NCBI GenBank assembly: GCA_005884665.1
Contig: VBAT01000035.1
Span: 1 to 47,286, forward strand
DNA: 47,286 nucleotides
Direction of reading: 5' to 3'
DNA from: Bacteroidota bacterium
Lineage (GTDB): Bacteria > Bacteroidota > Bacteroidia > Chitinophagales > Chitinophagaceae
Positions within the stretch are counted from its first letter, which is position 1; each line of letters starts with the position of its first letter. Both the position numbers and the translations under genes were made by a program. Below, one piece after another: positions 27,360 to 35,634 of the stretch. Under the pieces are notes generated by a model. The model saw only the letters and a program-made list of their open reading frames with translations. It ran no database searches and was not told the origin of the DNA.

Positions 27360-27575
27360 GGTTCCCGGTTTAAACATCGGGATGAAAAGGGAAATCCGGT
27401 GTAACTGCCTGCAAGGCGGCGAGTCCGGTGCTATCCCCGTAGCTGTAAGACCCCCTAACCCCCAAATGGGGGAATTAGGAAATCTAATTCTTCACTGCCA
27501 CTGTCTAAAAAACGGGAAGGCGATTAGGTTGGGGTCAAGCCAGAAGCATTATGCTTTCGGGCGAAAAGCTGAAAT
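27360..27575 (+). ncRNA. Cobalamin (B12) riboswitch
   Basis: The leader has the conserved landmarks of the adenosylcobalamin aptamer in order: GGGAAATCCGGTG near 27390, the complementary CCGGTGCTATCCCCGTAGCTGTAAG at about 27424-27448 (core strand), GCCACTGT at about 27497-27504, CGGGAAGGCGA at about 27513-27523, and a B12-box-like GTCAAGCCAGAAGC at about 27535-27548. GACCCC (27449-27454) can pair with GGGGTC (27531-27536) as in the peripheral stem. It lies just upstream of a BtuB-like receptor and presumably lowers its expression when cobalamin is plentiful. The expression platform is probably in 27550-27645 but I cannot define it. Confidence 0.92.
27454..27479 (+). repeat. Palindromic insertion in the riboswitch's variable arm
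   Basis: CCTAACCCCC (27454-27463) pairs with GGGGG plus TTAGG (27468-27479) around an AAAT loop and a 2-nt bulge. This C-rich hairpin occupies the length-variable peripheral arm of the riboswitch and looks like a small mobile or repeat palindrome rather than aptamer core. Confidence 0.45.
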
Positions 27576-27645
27576 GTAAAGGTCACAGGACGTTTATATT
27601 TCTATCTTATTTTCCGGAAGCAGTCACTAAAAAAATTTTTCAGCG

Positions 27646-29631
27646 ATGAAAAAGAAAAATTTTCTGGTGGCTGCTGTCATGATCAGCAGCCGACTACTGG
27701 CCCAGGACCAGGGCGATTCAACTACTTCCGCGGGCGGAGCATCTTCCTACTCGGAATTGAGCAGGGTAATAATAACTGCTCACAAATCAAATCAGCGACA
27801 ATCAGCAACAGGCAAAGTCGTCAATGTGATCCTTCCCGAACAGATCGAACAAGGGAAGGGAAGAACACTCTCGGAACTTTTGAATGCTATTCCGGGTGTA
27901 AGCATCAATGGTGCTAACAATAACCTGGGGACCAATCAAACGGTAAATATCCGTGGAGCTTCTGCTGGCAACGTACTGATCCTGATCGATGGCATTCCTG
28001 TCAATGATCCTTCAGTGATCACTAATTATTATGACCTGAATCTTTTGCCGATTGACCAGGTAGAACGCATCGAAATAGTAAAAGGTGGTCAATCTACATT
28101 GTACGGGTCGGATGCGGTAGCTGGGGTAATTAATGTTATCACTAAAAAGCCCGCAGAGAAAGCTTTAGCATTCAACGCCTCGGCAAGCGGCGGAAGCTAC
28201 ACTACTTTTAAAAACACTGTAGGCATAAGCGGAACAAACAAGAGTATCAACTATAACCTGCAGTACACCGATGTTTATTCCCAGGGATTTTCCGCAGCCT
28301 ATGACAGCACAGGAAACAAAAACTTTGATAAGGATGGGTTTCGCCAGCATGTACTGTATGGCAGTCTGCAATGGCAGCTTACGCAGCAACTGCAGGCAAA
28401 ATTTAATGGCCGTCTTAGCAACTACAATACCGGTGTTGATGCATCTGCGTTTACCGATGATAAGGATTTTACTTCAACAAGTAAGAACTGGCAGGGAGGC
28501 GCTGGCCTTTCTTATAAACTAAACAAAGGACAGATCAACCTAAATTATCTCTACAATAAAGTTGTTCGCACCTATACCGATGATTCTTCCGACAGGAGTA
28601 GCCCCTTTGCTTATTATTCAGACAGCAAATATGAAGGCATTACGCATTTTGCGGAGCTATATGGTAATTTCAACACCGCCCACGTCGAACTACTGGCGGG
28701 TATTGATTTCAGGAGTAATAAAACCAACCAGGACTATTTTTCATTGGGCGCATTCGGCCCATTCACCACTTCACTCAAAGACACGCTGGCAAAAATGTGG
28801 CAACTGAGTCCCTATGCGTCAGTCATCCTGAAAAACGATGAAGGTCTTTCTATCGAAGGTGGCATAAGATTGAACCATCACTCTGAATATGGCAACAATA
28901 TCACCTATACCTTCAACCCCTGTTATCTTATCCAGCGGAAGCTAAAGATCTTTGGCAATCTTTATTCGGCTTTTAAAGCGCCGGCTCTTTACCAGTTGTT
29001 CGATCCCTTCTATGGCAATAAGGATCTTAAGCCGGAGAAATCCACAACTGTGGAAGGAGGGCTCGAGTATTTCTTTACCGATAATTTCAGGACCCGTGTT
29101 GTTTATTTTTATAGGGATGCGAAAGACGCCATCCAATTCCTGTTGGTAGATCCTGGTTTCTTTACCTATCAATACAGGAATGTCAACCGGCAAAAAAGCC
29201 ATGGCATAGAATGGGAAGCAAGCTATAAAAAAGGCCGCTGGCAATGGGACGCTAACTATACACATATTTCCGGTAAAACGATTTCACCTTTTGATGAAAC
29301 CGGTTCGGAATTGCCCAGGGATACTACCTACAATAATTTATACCATATACCCAAAGATGTCGTAAACATTTCAGCAGGGGTATTTATAAAGAAATTATTT
29401 ATTAAGCTGCAACTGAAAACTGTAAGCAAACGCCTGGAGCCGGTATATGCGAGCCAGCCTAAAACATTGGAAGGATACTATACTCTCGATCTTTATGGTG
29501 ATTATAGTTTTTCCAAAAAATGCAGGGTATTCCTCGACCTGAAAAATATCACCAACCAGAAATATTTTGATATCCTGGGTTACAATTCGAGAAGATTCAA
29601 TTTTATGACCGGGGTTAGTGTTAATTTATAA
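27646..29631 (+). CDS. btuB: TonB-dependent cobalamin receptor, BtuB-like
   Basis: This 661-residue outer-membrane receptor has a signal peptide (about 1-20, ending SSRLLAQ), a TonB-box-like region (SRVIITAHKSN), a plug (about 55-165; LNAIPGVSINGANNNLGTNQTVNIRG, IEIVKGGQSTLYGSDAVAGVINVITKK) and a barrel. The barrel has the BtuB-like end LKNITNQKYFDILGYNSRRFNFMTGVSVNL. The cobalamin riboswitch directly upstream is the strongest evidence that its substrate is a corrinoid. A small cysteine-rich CWC gene follows after 8 bp, an arrangement common for B12 receptors in this phylum. Confidence 0.92.
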   Translation: MKKKNFLVAAVMISSRLLAQDQGDSTTSAGGASSYSELSRVIITAHKSNQRQSATGKVVNVILPEQIEQGKGRTLSELLNAIPGVSINGANNNLGTNQTVNIRGASAGNVLILIDGIPVNDPSVITNYYDLNLLPIDQVERIEIVKGGQSTLYGSDAVAGVINVITKKPAEKALAFNASASGGSYTTFKNTVGISGTNKSINYNLQYTDVYSQGFSAAYDSTGNKNFDKDGFRQHVLYGSLQWQLTQQLQAKFNGRLSNYNTGVDASAFTDDKDFTSTSKNWQGGAGLSYKLNKGQINLNYLYNKVVRTYTDDSSDRSSPFAYYSDSKYEGITHFAELYGNFNTAHVELLAGIDFRSNKTNQDYFSLGAFGPFTTSLKDTLAKMWQLSPYASVILKNDEGLSIEGGIRLNHHSEYGNNITYTFNPCYLIQRKLKIFGNLYSAFKAPALYQLFDPFYGNKDLKPEKSTTVEGGLEYFFTDNFRTRVVYFYRDAKDAIQFLLVDPGFFTYQYRNVNRQKSHGIEWEASYKKGRWQWDANYTHISGKTISPFDETGSELPRDTTYNNLYHIPKDVVNISAGVFIKKLFIKLQLKTVSKRLEPVYASQPKTLEGYYTLDLYGDYSFSKKCRVFLDLKNITNQKYFDILGYNSRRFNFMTGVSVNL

Positions 29632-29639
29632 TTGTCGTT

Positions 29640-29861
29640 ATGTGTCTTCATGAAACAAAGAATTGCCCTCGATGCAATGCAACATTTGAGTGCAAACCCG
29701 GTTCGATCACTCAATGCCAGTGTTTTGGCATCGTATTTTCGACCGAGCAACAAGCTTACCTGGAGCAACATTATTCCGATTGCCTCTGCAGGAATTGTTT
29801 ATTGCATATCCCGGACGAATTTGAGCTCTTCAAAGAAAAATTTATCTACCACAGCAGGTGA
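29640..29861 (+). CDS. Cysteine-rich CWC-family protein
   Basis: The 73-residue product has paired cysteines spaced as in the CWC family: CPRCNATFEC near residue 9, QCQCFG at about 26-30, and CLCRNCLLHI near residue 48. This pattern suggests a small zinc-binding fold. It starts 8 bp after the BtuB-like gene and is likely co-transcribed under the B12 riboswitch. The molecular function is unknown. Another protein coded in a different frame of the same DNA is not supported, since it lacks the cysteine pattern. Confidence 0.85.
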   Translation: MCLHETKNCPRCNATFECKPGSITQCQCFGIVFSTEQQAYLEQHYSDCLCRNCLLHIPDEFELFKEKFIYHSR

Positions 29862-29874
29862 ACCCCGAATCATA

Positions 29875-29948
29875 AAGCCCGAAATCCGACAATAGCATTT
29901 CTAACAGGGAACAAATTCCCCTACGGAGACTTGTCGGATTTCGGGTTT
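29875..29948. repeat. Long inverted repeat with a nested hairpin
   Basis: CCCGAAATCCGACAA (29878-29892) pairs perfectly with TTGTCGGATTTCGGG (29931-29945), a 15-bp stem that can extend to 18 or 19 bp. Inside the 38-nt loop GGGAA (29907-29911) pairs with TTCCC (29916-29920). The element lies between the CWC gene and marC. It could terminate the B12 transcript or be a small non-autonomous mobile repeat. No target-site duplication is clear. Confidence 0.6.
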
Positions 29949-29973
29949 CCATTTTTCGAGGTTTTACTCAGTG

Positions 29974-29981
29974 TACCTTTG
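29974..29981 (+). promoter_or_regulatory. marC promoter, -7 box
   Basis: Plus-strand TACCTTTG fits TAnnTTTG. It lies 13 bp before the ATG at 29995 and downstream of a possible GTG start at 29971, so it selects the ATG. Confidence 0.65.
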
Positions 29982-29994
29982 CCAAAACCCTGCT

Positions 29995-30573
29995 ATGCAT
30001 ATTGACCTGAAAGAATTGCTGACGGTGACGTTTACTTTATTTGCCATTATAGATATCGTTGGTTCCATACCTATTCTTATTTCTATAAAAGAAAAAGTTG
30101 GCGGAATAAACGAATTGAGGGCCACATTGATCTCTGGTGCGCTGATGATACTGTTCCTGTATGCCGGTGAAGCATTTCTGAATATCCTGGGACTGGATGT
30201 AAGATCGTTTGCAGTAGGCGGCTCAATCGTGATCTTTATATTGGGACTGGAAATGGTATTGGGGCTTGAATTTTTTAAGAGCGAAAAAGATATTAAAGCC
30301 GCCACCATTGTACCCATTGCTTTCCCGTTGATAGCCGGTTCAGGTACACTGACAACGGTTATGTCGTTAAAGGCCAATTATGGGCTCGTTACATTGCTGA
30401 TCGCTATATTGATCAATCTCATCATTATCTATCTTGTATTAAAATCATTAGGTTATATAGCACGTTTGCTTGGAACGGCGGGTTTGATGGCGGTACGTAA
30501 ATTTTTTGGCGTAATATTGCTGGCTATTGCAGTAAAGATCTTTGCAACAAATGCGCCCGGGTTGATAAAATAG
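29995..30573 (+). CDS. MarC-family integral membrane protein
   Basis: This 192-residue MarC/YhgN-type membrane protein has six predicted helices. Signature features are the N-terminal FTLFAIIDIVGSIPILISI, the half-turn AGEAFLNILGLDVRSFAVGG, and PIAFPLIAGSGTLTTVMSLKA, the most conserved part of the family. The start at 29995 is chosen from the promoter at 29974-29981. Function is uncertain in the family as a whole, and the old link with multiple-antibiotic resistance is not supported. The TAG stop codon shares its final G with the first base of the tandem tRNA-like array. Confidence 0.9.
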   Translation: MHIDLKELLTVTFTLFAIIDIVGSIPILISIKEKVGGINELRATLISGALMILFLYAGEAFLNILGLDVRSFAVGGSIVIFILGLEMVLGLEFFKSEKDIKAATIVPIAFPLIAGSGTLTTVMSLKANYGLVTLLIAILINLIIIYLVLKSLGYIARLLGTAGLMAVRKFFGVILLAIAVKIFATNAPGLIK

Positions 30574-31097
30574 GCCTCGTAGTACTCCCGATAGCTATCG
30601 GGAGGATAGTATAATCCCGCCAGTGGGCGGGACGAAGCTCCAGATACAGGTTCGATTTAGATAGTTCTTTTTTTTATGACCTCGTAGTACTCCCGATAGC
30701 TATCGGGAGGATAGTATAATCCCGCCAGTGGGCGGGACGAAGCTCCAGATACAGGTTCGATTTAGATAGTTCTTTTTTTTATGGCCTCGTAGTACTCCCG
30801 ATAGCTATCGGGAGGATAGTATAATCCCGCCGGTGGGCGGGACGAAGTTCCAGATACAGGTTCGATTTAGATAGTTCTTTTTTTTATGGCCTCGTAGTAC
30901 TCCCGATAGCTATCGGGAGGATAGTATAATCCCGCCAGTAGGCGGGACGAAGCTCCAGATACAGGTTCGATTTAGATAGTTCTTTTTTTTATGGCCTCGT
31001 AGTACTCCCGATAGCTATCGGGAGGATAGTATAATCCCGCCGGTGGGCGGGACGAAGCTCCAGATACAGGTTCGATTCAAATAGTTCTTTTTTTCAT
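30573..31097 (+). repeat. Five tandem 105-bp tRNA-Arg-derived repeats carrying two palindromes
   Basis: Copies start at 30573, 30678, 30783, 30888 and 30993, an exact 105-bp period, and the intact tRNA-Arg begins at the next period step (31098). Each unit has GGCCTCGTAGTAC, an 18-bp perfect palindrome TCCCGATAGCTATCGGGA, GGATAGTATAA, and a 7-bp GC hairpin TCCCGCC-nnnn-GGCGGGA. The tRNA's 3' half as far as the T loop follows (CGAAGCTCCAGATACAGG, then TTCGATT), and finally a T-rich spacer. Relative to the intact tRNA, palindrome 1 replaces AAT of the D loop and hairpin 2 replaces GAGTTTC of the anticodon arm. The last 12 or so bases of the tRNA are missing. Units are almost identical. The hairpin 2 loop varies (AGTG, AGTG, GGTG, AGTA, GGTG). 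Confidence 0.95.
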
Positions 31098-31169
31098 GGC
31101 CTCGTAGTACAATGGATAGTATAAGAGTTTCCGAAGCTCCAGATACAGGTTCGATTCCTGTCGAGGCTA
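31098..31169 (+). tRNA. tRNA-Arg (anticodon CCG)
   Basis: The 72-nt gene folds as a cloverleaf: acceptor GGCCTCG with CGAGGCT (first pair G-U), D stem GTAC/GTAT with GG in the loop, anticodon arm AGAGT-TTCCGAA-GCTCC (one A-C mismatch at the top), 4-nt variable region, T arm ACAGG-TTCGATT-CCTGT, and discriminator A. The anticodon is CCG, reading CGG (Arg). CCA is not encoded. It is the only intact member of the repeat family that precedes it and is presumably functional. The downstream gap to 31325 shows no gene. Confidence 0.9.
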
Positions 31170-31325
31170 CATCAATCAACACCTAAAATCTACCGAAGCG
31201 TCGCGATTCCTAATAGGGCATCCACAAAAAAATTTGAAAAAGCCTTCATCAACCCGCCCCTTCGTTCTCCGTAAGACAGACCTCTGGGCCGACGTCTCAT
31301 TGGCATTTTCGGGCCAACGGTTTAT

Positions 31326-31356
31326 AAAAAAAGACAAGAGGAAGATTCCCCTTGTC
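31326..31356 (-). terminator. Terminator of the ice-binding/OmpA transcript
   Basis: GACAAG (31333-31338) pairs with CTTGTC (31351-31356), with an inner GGAA/TTCC pairing. On the minus strand the stem is followed by TTTTTTT, 22 bp past the OmpA-like stop codon. Confidence 0.85.
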
Positions 31357-31378
31357 CTGTGATATTTTTTCTTTTTGA

Positions 31379-33343
31379 TTATTTCAAAACAGGAATGATA
31401 TCGATGATCACTGTTCTGTTATAAAAACGTTCTTCAGGATAACCGTTTCCAAATGGCGCCATGCTTTCATCTTCGCCAAACCCATAAGATTCAAACTTTA
31501 CACCGTTTTTGCCGGCTTTTGAAACTGCACGCTCCATAATATGCTGGACCGTCATTGCTCTTTCGTAAGACAAAGAGAGGTTATAGTTTTCTTCACCGAT
31601 AATGTCTGTATGGCCATGAATGATAACAGTGGCATTTTCTGAAATAAGAGGCGCTACAATATCCGTAAGGAATTTTTCATAGGCCGCAATCGATGTCGAC
31701 TGGTCGAAGTCAAAAAGAATGCTGTAACGCAATCCTTCCTGGAGGGGAGCAATTGTTTTTACCAGGCTGACGTAACTTTCTTTTCTTACTTCACGGCCCT
31801 TTTGTGTTTGACCATTCATTACTACTTTATAATTACCTTCTTTATTATGACCCAAAATAGTATTTCCGGGAACCGATGCCTGGTCTTTTGTATAAGGTCC
31901 ATAATGTTGGATTCTTCCCTGCTCGTCGGTGAGATCAACAGACCATGATCTCAACACTTCTGTTGCTCGGTTTACAATAAAGATCACATGGCTATCCAGG
32001 GGATCAGTTTGAATTGCTTTGATCAATATAGGTTTGAAAAAAGAATTTCCGCCTACCTGTAAAAGTAATTCGGGAGAATGGCTTTCAATATCTACCCTGC
32101 GATCACCTTCGCGTAGCAATGCGAGTTCTTTTGTGCCGCCAGGCTGCTCGGATGGAATGACTGGTTTATCTCTTCCTTCTGTTGTTATTCTTGAAGAGTT
32201 AATTCCAAAAACGTTGACAAGGTATTGTTTGATATTTTCAGCCATCAATTTTCCTTCTACCGGGTTTTTATCAGATGCTCCTGATAAAACAATCGCGCTT
32301 TGTGGATTGTCGCGCATACGGTCACCCGCAATATTTAAAATATTGTAGTAGATGGCCATTTGCCTGGCTGAGCGGCCGCTGTTTAAATTGTTGGGTTGAT
32401 CTTCCTGTAAAAGTTCTTCCTCGAAAGCATCTGCCTGTGATTTTGTTAACATCACGTAACGGCTGGGTATTTCAGACGAACCCATATTAAAAAATACAGA
32501 ATTTCGGAAGGGAAACGTTTCTTTCACCTGGCGGCTCGATGGAACTGCTTTTGGCGCACGCACAGAAAATTCAACTTCTTTTTCTAAGATCGTGGCAGGA
32601 GTTACCGGTTCTGTTATCACCGTTGTCGATGCCTGTTTGTGTGACCTGCCGAATTTAAGCGCTACTCCTCCTCTGATCGTATAGAACGACCATGATTCCA
32701 TTGAACGCGGTTGATGACCAATGTCGGTTTGAAAAGATGCAAAAGGAGATAAAATTATCTGCATTGCATTAGTCGGTGAAGAAAGTGGAAGATCTATGCC
32801 AGCACCCGCTTGCGCAGAAAAAGTCGTTTTACGTATATCACTCCAATCCCCAGTCCGGTCAATTTGTTTTTCTTGTTTATAAGTAAATTCTTTGGAAAGA
32901 TTAAAACTAAAAACAGGCCCTGCGAACAGGTAGAAGCTGGAAGCAAAAGGCGCTATTCTTAAACTCGGTTCTATCGCCAGGTAAGAAATGTTGGTTTTTA
33001 ATTCAGCCGGGCAATTGCACGGCGCTATATTACCATCAAATTTTCCGCCGCGGCCATCATAAGCCACGTTTAACATACCACCCCATGTTTTGTTAGGACG
33101 ATACTCTGTCAACAAAGAAACGTATGGTCTCACACCTTTTCCTTTGTGAAATGCCGTGGGTGTTGTTAATTCATTATTCAGTTTTTGTGTTGTGCCGCGA
33201 TAAAAATTAAAATTAGCTCCTACTGATTCTCCGAACCACCATGTAGGCTGCGAGTGATTTGCATTTTGTGCATGTCCTGCAACGACGGTGATCAGAAGTA
33301 TGAAGAGGACCGTTAAATGTCGTTTTGCTCTGTATAGTAACAT
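31379..33343 (-). CDS. OmpA-family outer-membrane protein with two OmpA-like modules
   Basis: The 654-residue protein has a signal peptide (about 1-25, ending AGHAQ) and an N-terminal beta-barrel or porin-like region (about 30-240). A first OmpA-C-like module (about 290-435) starts from VFFNMGSSEIPSRY and contains NPVEGKLMAENIKQYLVNVFGI. A linker region follows, then a classical OmpA C-terminal peptidoglycan-binding domain (about 530-654; ILFDFDQSTSIAAYEKFL, IIHGHTDIIGEENYNLSLSYERA). The final domain should bind peptidoglycan non-covalently. Having two modules in one chain is less common. It starts 50 bp after the ice-binding-like lipoprotein gene, which suggests co-expression. Confidence 0.88.
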   Translation of the reverse strand: MLLYRAKRHLTVLFILLITVVAGHAQNANHSQPTWWFGESVGANFNFYRGTTQKLNNELTTPTAFHKGKGVRPYVSLLTEYRPNKTWGGMLNVAYDGRGGKFDGNIAPCNCPAELKTNISYLAIEPSLRIAPFASSFYLFAGPVFSFNLSKEFTYKQEKQIDRTGDWSDIRKTTFSAQAGAGIDLPLSSPTNAMQIILSPFASFQTDIGHQPRSMESWSFYTIRGGVALKFGRSHKQASTTVITEPVTPATILEKEVEFSVRAPKAVPSSRQVKETFPFRNSVFFNMGSSEIPSRYVMLTKSQADAFEEELLQEDQPNNLNSGRSARQMAIYYNILNIAGDRMRDNPQSAIVLSGASDKNPVEGKLMAENIKQYLVNVFGINSSRITTEGRDKPVIPSEQPGGTKELALLREGDRRVDIESHSPELLLQVGGNSFFKPILIKAIQTDPLDSHVIFIVNRATEVLRSWSVDLTDEQGRIQHYGPYTKDQASVPGNTILGHNKEGNYKVVMNGQTQKGREVRKESYVSLVKTIAPLQEGLRYSILFDFDQSTSIAAYEKFLTDIVAPLISENATVIIHGHTDIIGEENYNLSLSYERAMTVQHIMERAVSKAGKNGVKFESYGFGEDESMAPFGNGYPEERFYNRTVIIDIIPVLK

Positions 33344-33393
33344 AAATTTTTTTTTGTTTAGTAATTGTAATTGTAATTGTTCAGAGAATTTGG

Positions 33394-35241
33394 TTATTGA
33401 ACATTAATGGTTGTATTTACAAGTGTAACCGAGGCATTCAAAGAAATTGCACGGCCATTAAGTACAGTTTGAACTGTGTTGCCGGCAGTAGAAAACGTAA
33501 CTCCGGCCGAAGACAGGATAGTACCGGTCATAACACCTCCGCCTGCTCCGTTGATTGTTGCGGCACTTCCAACATACCAGTAAACATTTCCCGCCTGTGC
33601 TCCATTTATCAGCATCACACTGCGTGCTCCGGAAGGACCGGGGATACCTACTGTTAACCCCGCGGCTGTTTGAAATATCCATCTCGCATTGGGATCGCCC
33701 ATTGCATTCAGCGTAAGGTTTCCTGTAGTTATCTTAAAAGTTCCGCTTGCTGATTTGTACACGCCGGGAGGCAAGGTTAATCCGCCCAGTTCTCCTGCGC
33801 CGGGATCAATGCCTCCTGGTTGCGATGCAGGAGAGATACTATTATATGCTGCGGTCGCGTCTAATAAAGCCTGCGTAGCAATTCCAAATGAGGTAGCTGT
33901 TCCGGGAAACGGAGGAGCAGTATATATTCTTCCCGTTACATTCCCGATATTCAAAGGCGTCTCTGTATAAACATCACCGGTAGTTCCATCATGAAATCCT
34001 GTTACTAAAGTAGAAGCGCCTGTTGTGCCGATGCTTCCATTATTAACTACCGTATTTATTCCCTGGTTGGTTATACCCGCACTTCCACCGAATGCTCCGA
34101 ATATAGAAGCACTGCCTAAGAAAGGCGGCGGTGTTGCTATTCCTGTAGTAAAACTCCAAACATAATTAGCTGCCAGCCCATTGCCTGAAAGGTCCTGTGC
34201 TCCGGTTGTGATAGTCGCTGTATAAACAGTGCTTATAGTAAGATTAACCGAAGGTGAAAAAGTTGCGGCTGTGCCTGTATGCGTCACTGTACCGGCAACA
34301 GGTGTTGATCCCTGCTTTAAAAGAAAAGTTCCATTGTTAATGGTTAGTATATTCATCGCTTCGCTAAAAGTTGCTGTAACTTTTTTATTGAGCACTACTC
34401 CTGTGGCGCCGTTCACCGGATCTGTAAAAATTACTGTTGGAAGTATGTTATCTGAAGCCACTCCTGTTGTGAAGCTCCAGGTATAATCATTTAGCATTGC
34501 ATTACCTGCCAGGTCCTGTGCTGCGGTTGTGATAGTTGCAGTATAAACAGTATTAGAAGCGAGGGCTGCTGAAGGGGAAAAAACGGCTGTCACACCAGCA
34601 TAAGTTATTATGCCGGTCACTGCTGTTGTTCCTTGTTTTAAAACAAAAGTTGCAGGATTAATAATGCTGGAAGATTTCATCACCTCGCTAAACGTGACGG
34701 AAACTTTTTTATTAAGCATTACCCCGGTGGCGCCATTAACCGGATCTGTAGAAACTACGGTCGGTCGCGTAACATCAGATGAAGAACCTGTGGTAAAAGT
34801 CCATGTATAGTCATCAACCATCGCATTTCCTGCAGGATCCCTTACGCCTTTGCTGATTGTAGCAGTGTAGGCAGTATTGAGAGCCAGGTTGCTGGTTGGT
34901 GAAAAACTTGCTGTTAGTCCCGCATAACTAACCATTCCCTGCACAAGTGTTGATCCCTGTCTTACCGTAAATGATGATGCAGTAATTGTAGAAGCATTCA
35001 TCGCCTCGTTAAAAGTTGCATTAATGCCTGTATTGATATTTATGCCTGAGGTTTCATTTGCAGGAGTTGTTGAAACCACCAGTGGACAAACCCCGGTAAG
35101 CCCGCGCTCCTCTGTAACTTTTGTGCAGCCGGTTGTAAAAGCAACCAGTAGTAACAGAAGCACCCATTTGTTGTCGAAGAATTTAGAATAAGTTTTGCGT
35201 GGGCGCACTAAGGCGCCTCCCGCGAAGGAATTTTGTTTCAT
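33394..35241 (-). CDS. Lipoprotein with three Ig-like domains and an ice-binding-like DUF3494 domain
   Basis: An N-terminal lipoprotein signal (LLLLLVAFTTGC, cysteine about residue 39) precedes three tandem Ig-like (Big_5) repeats of about 100 residues each (about 52-362). Each repeat has an NPxNGATGV-like strand, an FSEAM motif and an end like DYTWSFTTG. The C-terminal domain (about 375-615) matches DUF3494/ice-binding type: FGAFGGSAGITNQG at its start, LPPGVYKSASGTFKIT, WIFQTAAGL and NVYWYVGSAATI in the repetitive beta-solenoid. The lipobox suggests attachment to the outer membrane with the Ig-like stalk presenting the last domain. Such domains bind ice in some bacteria, but in many Bacteroidota the role is unproved (adhesion is possible). 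Confidence 0.9.
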   Translation of the reverse strand: MKQNSFAGGALVRPRKTYSKFFDNKWVLLLLLVAFTTGCTKVTEERGLTGVCPLVVSTTPANETSGININTGINATFNEAMNASTITASSFTVRQGSTLVQGMVSYAGLTASFSPTSNLALNTAYTATISKGVRDPAGNAMVDDYTWTFTTGSSSDVTRPTVVSTDPVNGATGVMLNKKVSVTFSEVMKSSSIINPATFVLKQGTTAVTGIITYAGVTAVFSPSAALASNTVYTATITTAAQDLAGNAMLNDYTWSFTTGVASDNILPTVIFTDPVNGATGVVLNKKVTATFSEAMNILTINNGTFLLKQGSTPVAGTVTHTGTAATFSPSVNLTISTVYTATITTGAQDLSGNGLAANYVWSFTTGIATPPPFLGSASIFGAFGGSAGITNQGINTVVNNGSIGTTGASTLVTGFHDGTTGDVYTETPLNIGNVTGRIYTAPPFPGTATSFGIATQALLDATAAYNSISPASQPGGIDPGAGELGGLTLPPGVYKSASGTFKITTGNLTLNAMGDPNARWIFQTAAGLTVGIPGPSGARSVMLINGAQAGNVYWYVGSAATINGAGGGVMTGTILSSAGVTFSTAGNTVQTVLNGRAISLNASVTLVNTTINVQ

Positions 35242-35634
35242 ATTTTTTGTTTTGATAATTGTCGATCAGGATTTGCACCGGAGGAACATGTTGGACTAAT
35301 AGACCTGTGCTTTGGTACTGAAAGAATAATAAGAAGGCGAAGCTAGGTGAATGCGCAACAATAGTTGTTACAGGATTGGGTAGATATGTTATATCATTCA
35401 CACATCGTGGGTATGAATTGCCCAAGACACACCAAACCTCTCAAAAACCCCACTTCGTGGTATTGACTTCCTCCCACCGACCCCTTACCTTAGTTCTTTC
35501 CAGTTTTTCTGTATTCAATCCCGTCCGATTTTCTGCGCCCTCAATAAACTTATGCTCGTCCTGAATTTTGATCTGGAGAAAAAAAAGCTCCGGCAGTAAC
35601 ATTATAGCAGCTCTTAACCGACAACGCAAGCAAT
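35242..35634. other. 393-bp intergenic region without a recognisable gene
   Basis: This separates the divergent ice-binding and helical-repeat genes, so it should hold two promoters. I find no exact TAnnTTTG box on either strand. No RNA gene or repeat is seen. Confidence 0.4.

Noticed and set aside
27151..27579. A 142-codon open frame over the cobalamin riboswitch
   Set aside because: It overlaps the riboswitch core, has no recognisable domain, and its composition follows the RNA structure.
30573..31097. CRISPR-like array
   Set aside because: The repeats are contiguous 105-bp units without unique spacers and are derived from a tRNA.
30573..31169. Attachment site of an integrated element at tRNA-Arg
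   Set aside because: No integrase or phage-type gene is nearby, and the partial copies carry the tRNA 5' part while the 3' end, usually duplicated at att sites, is missing.
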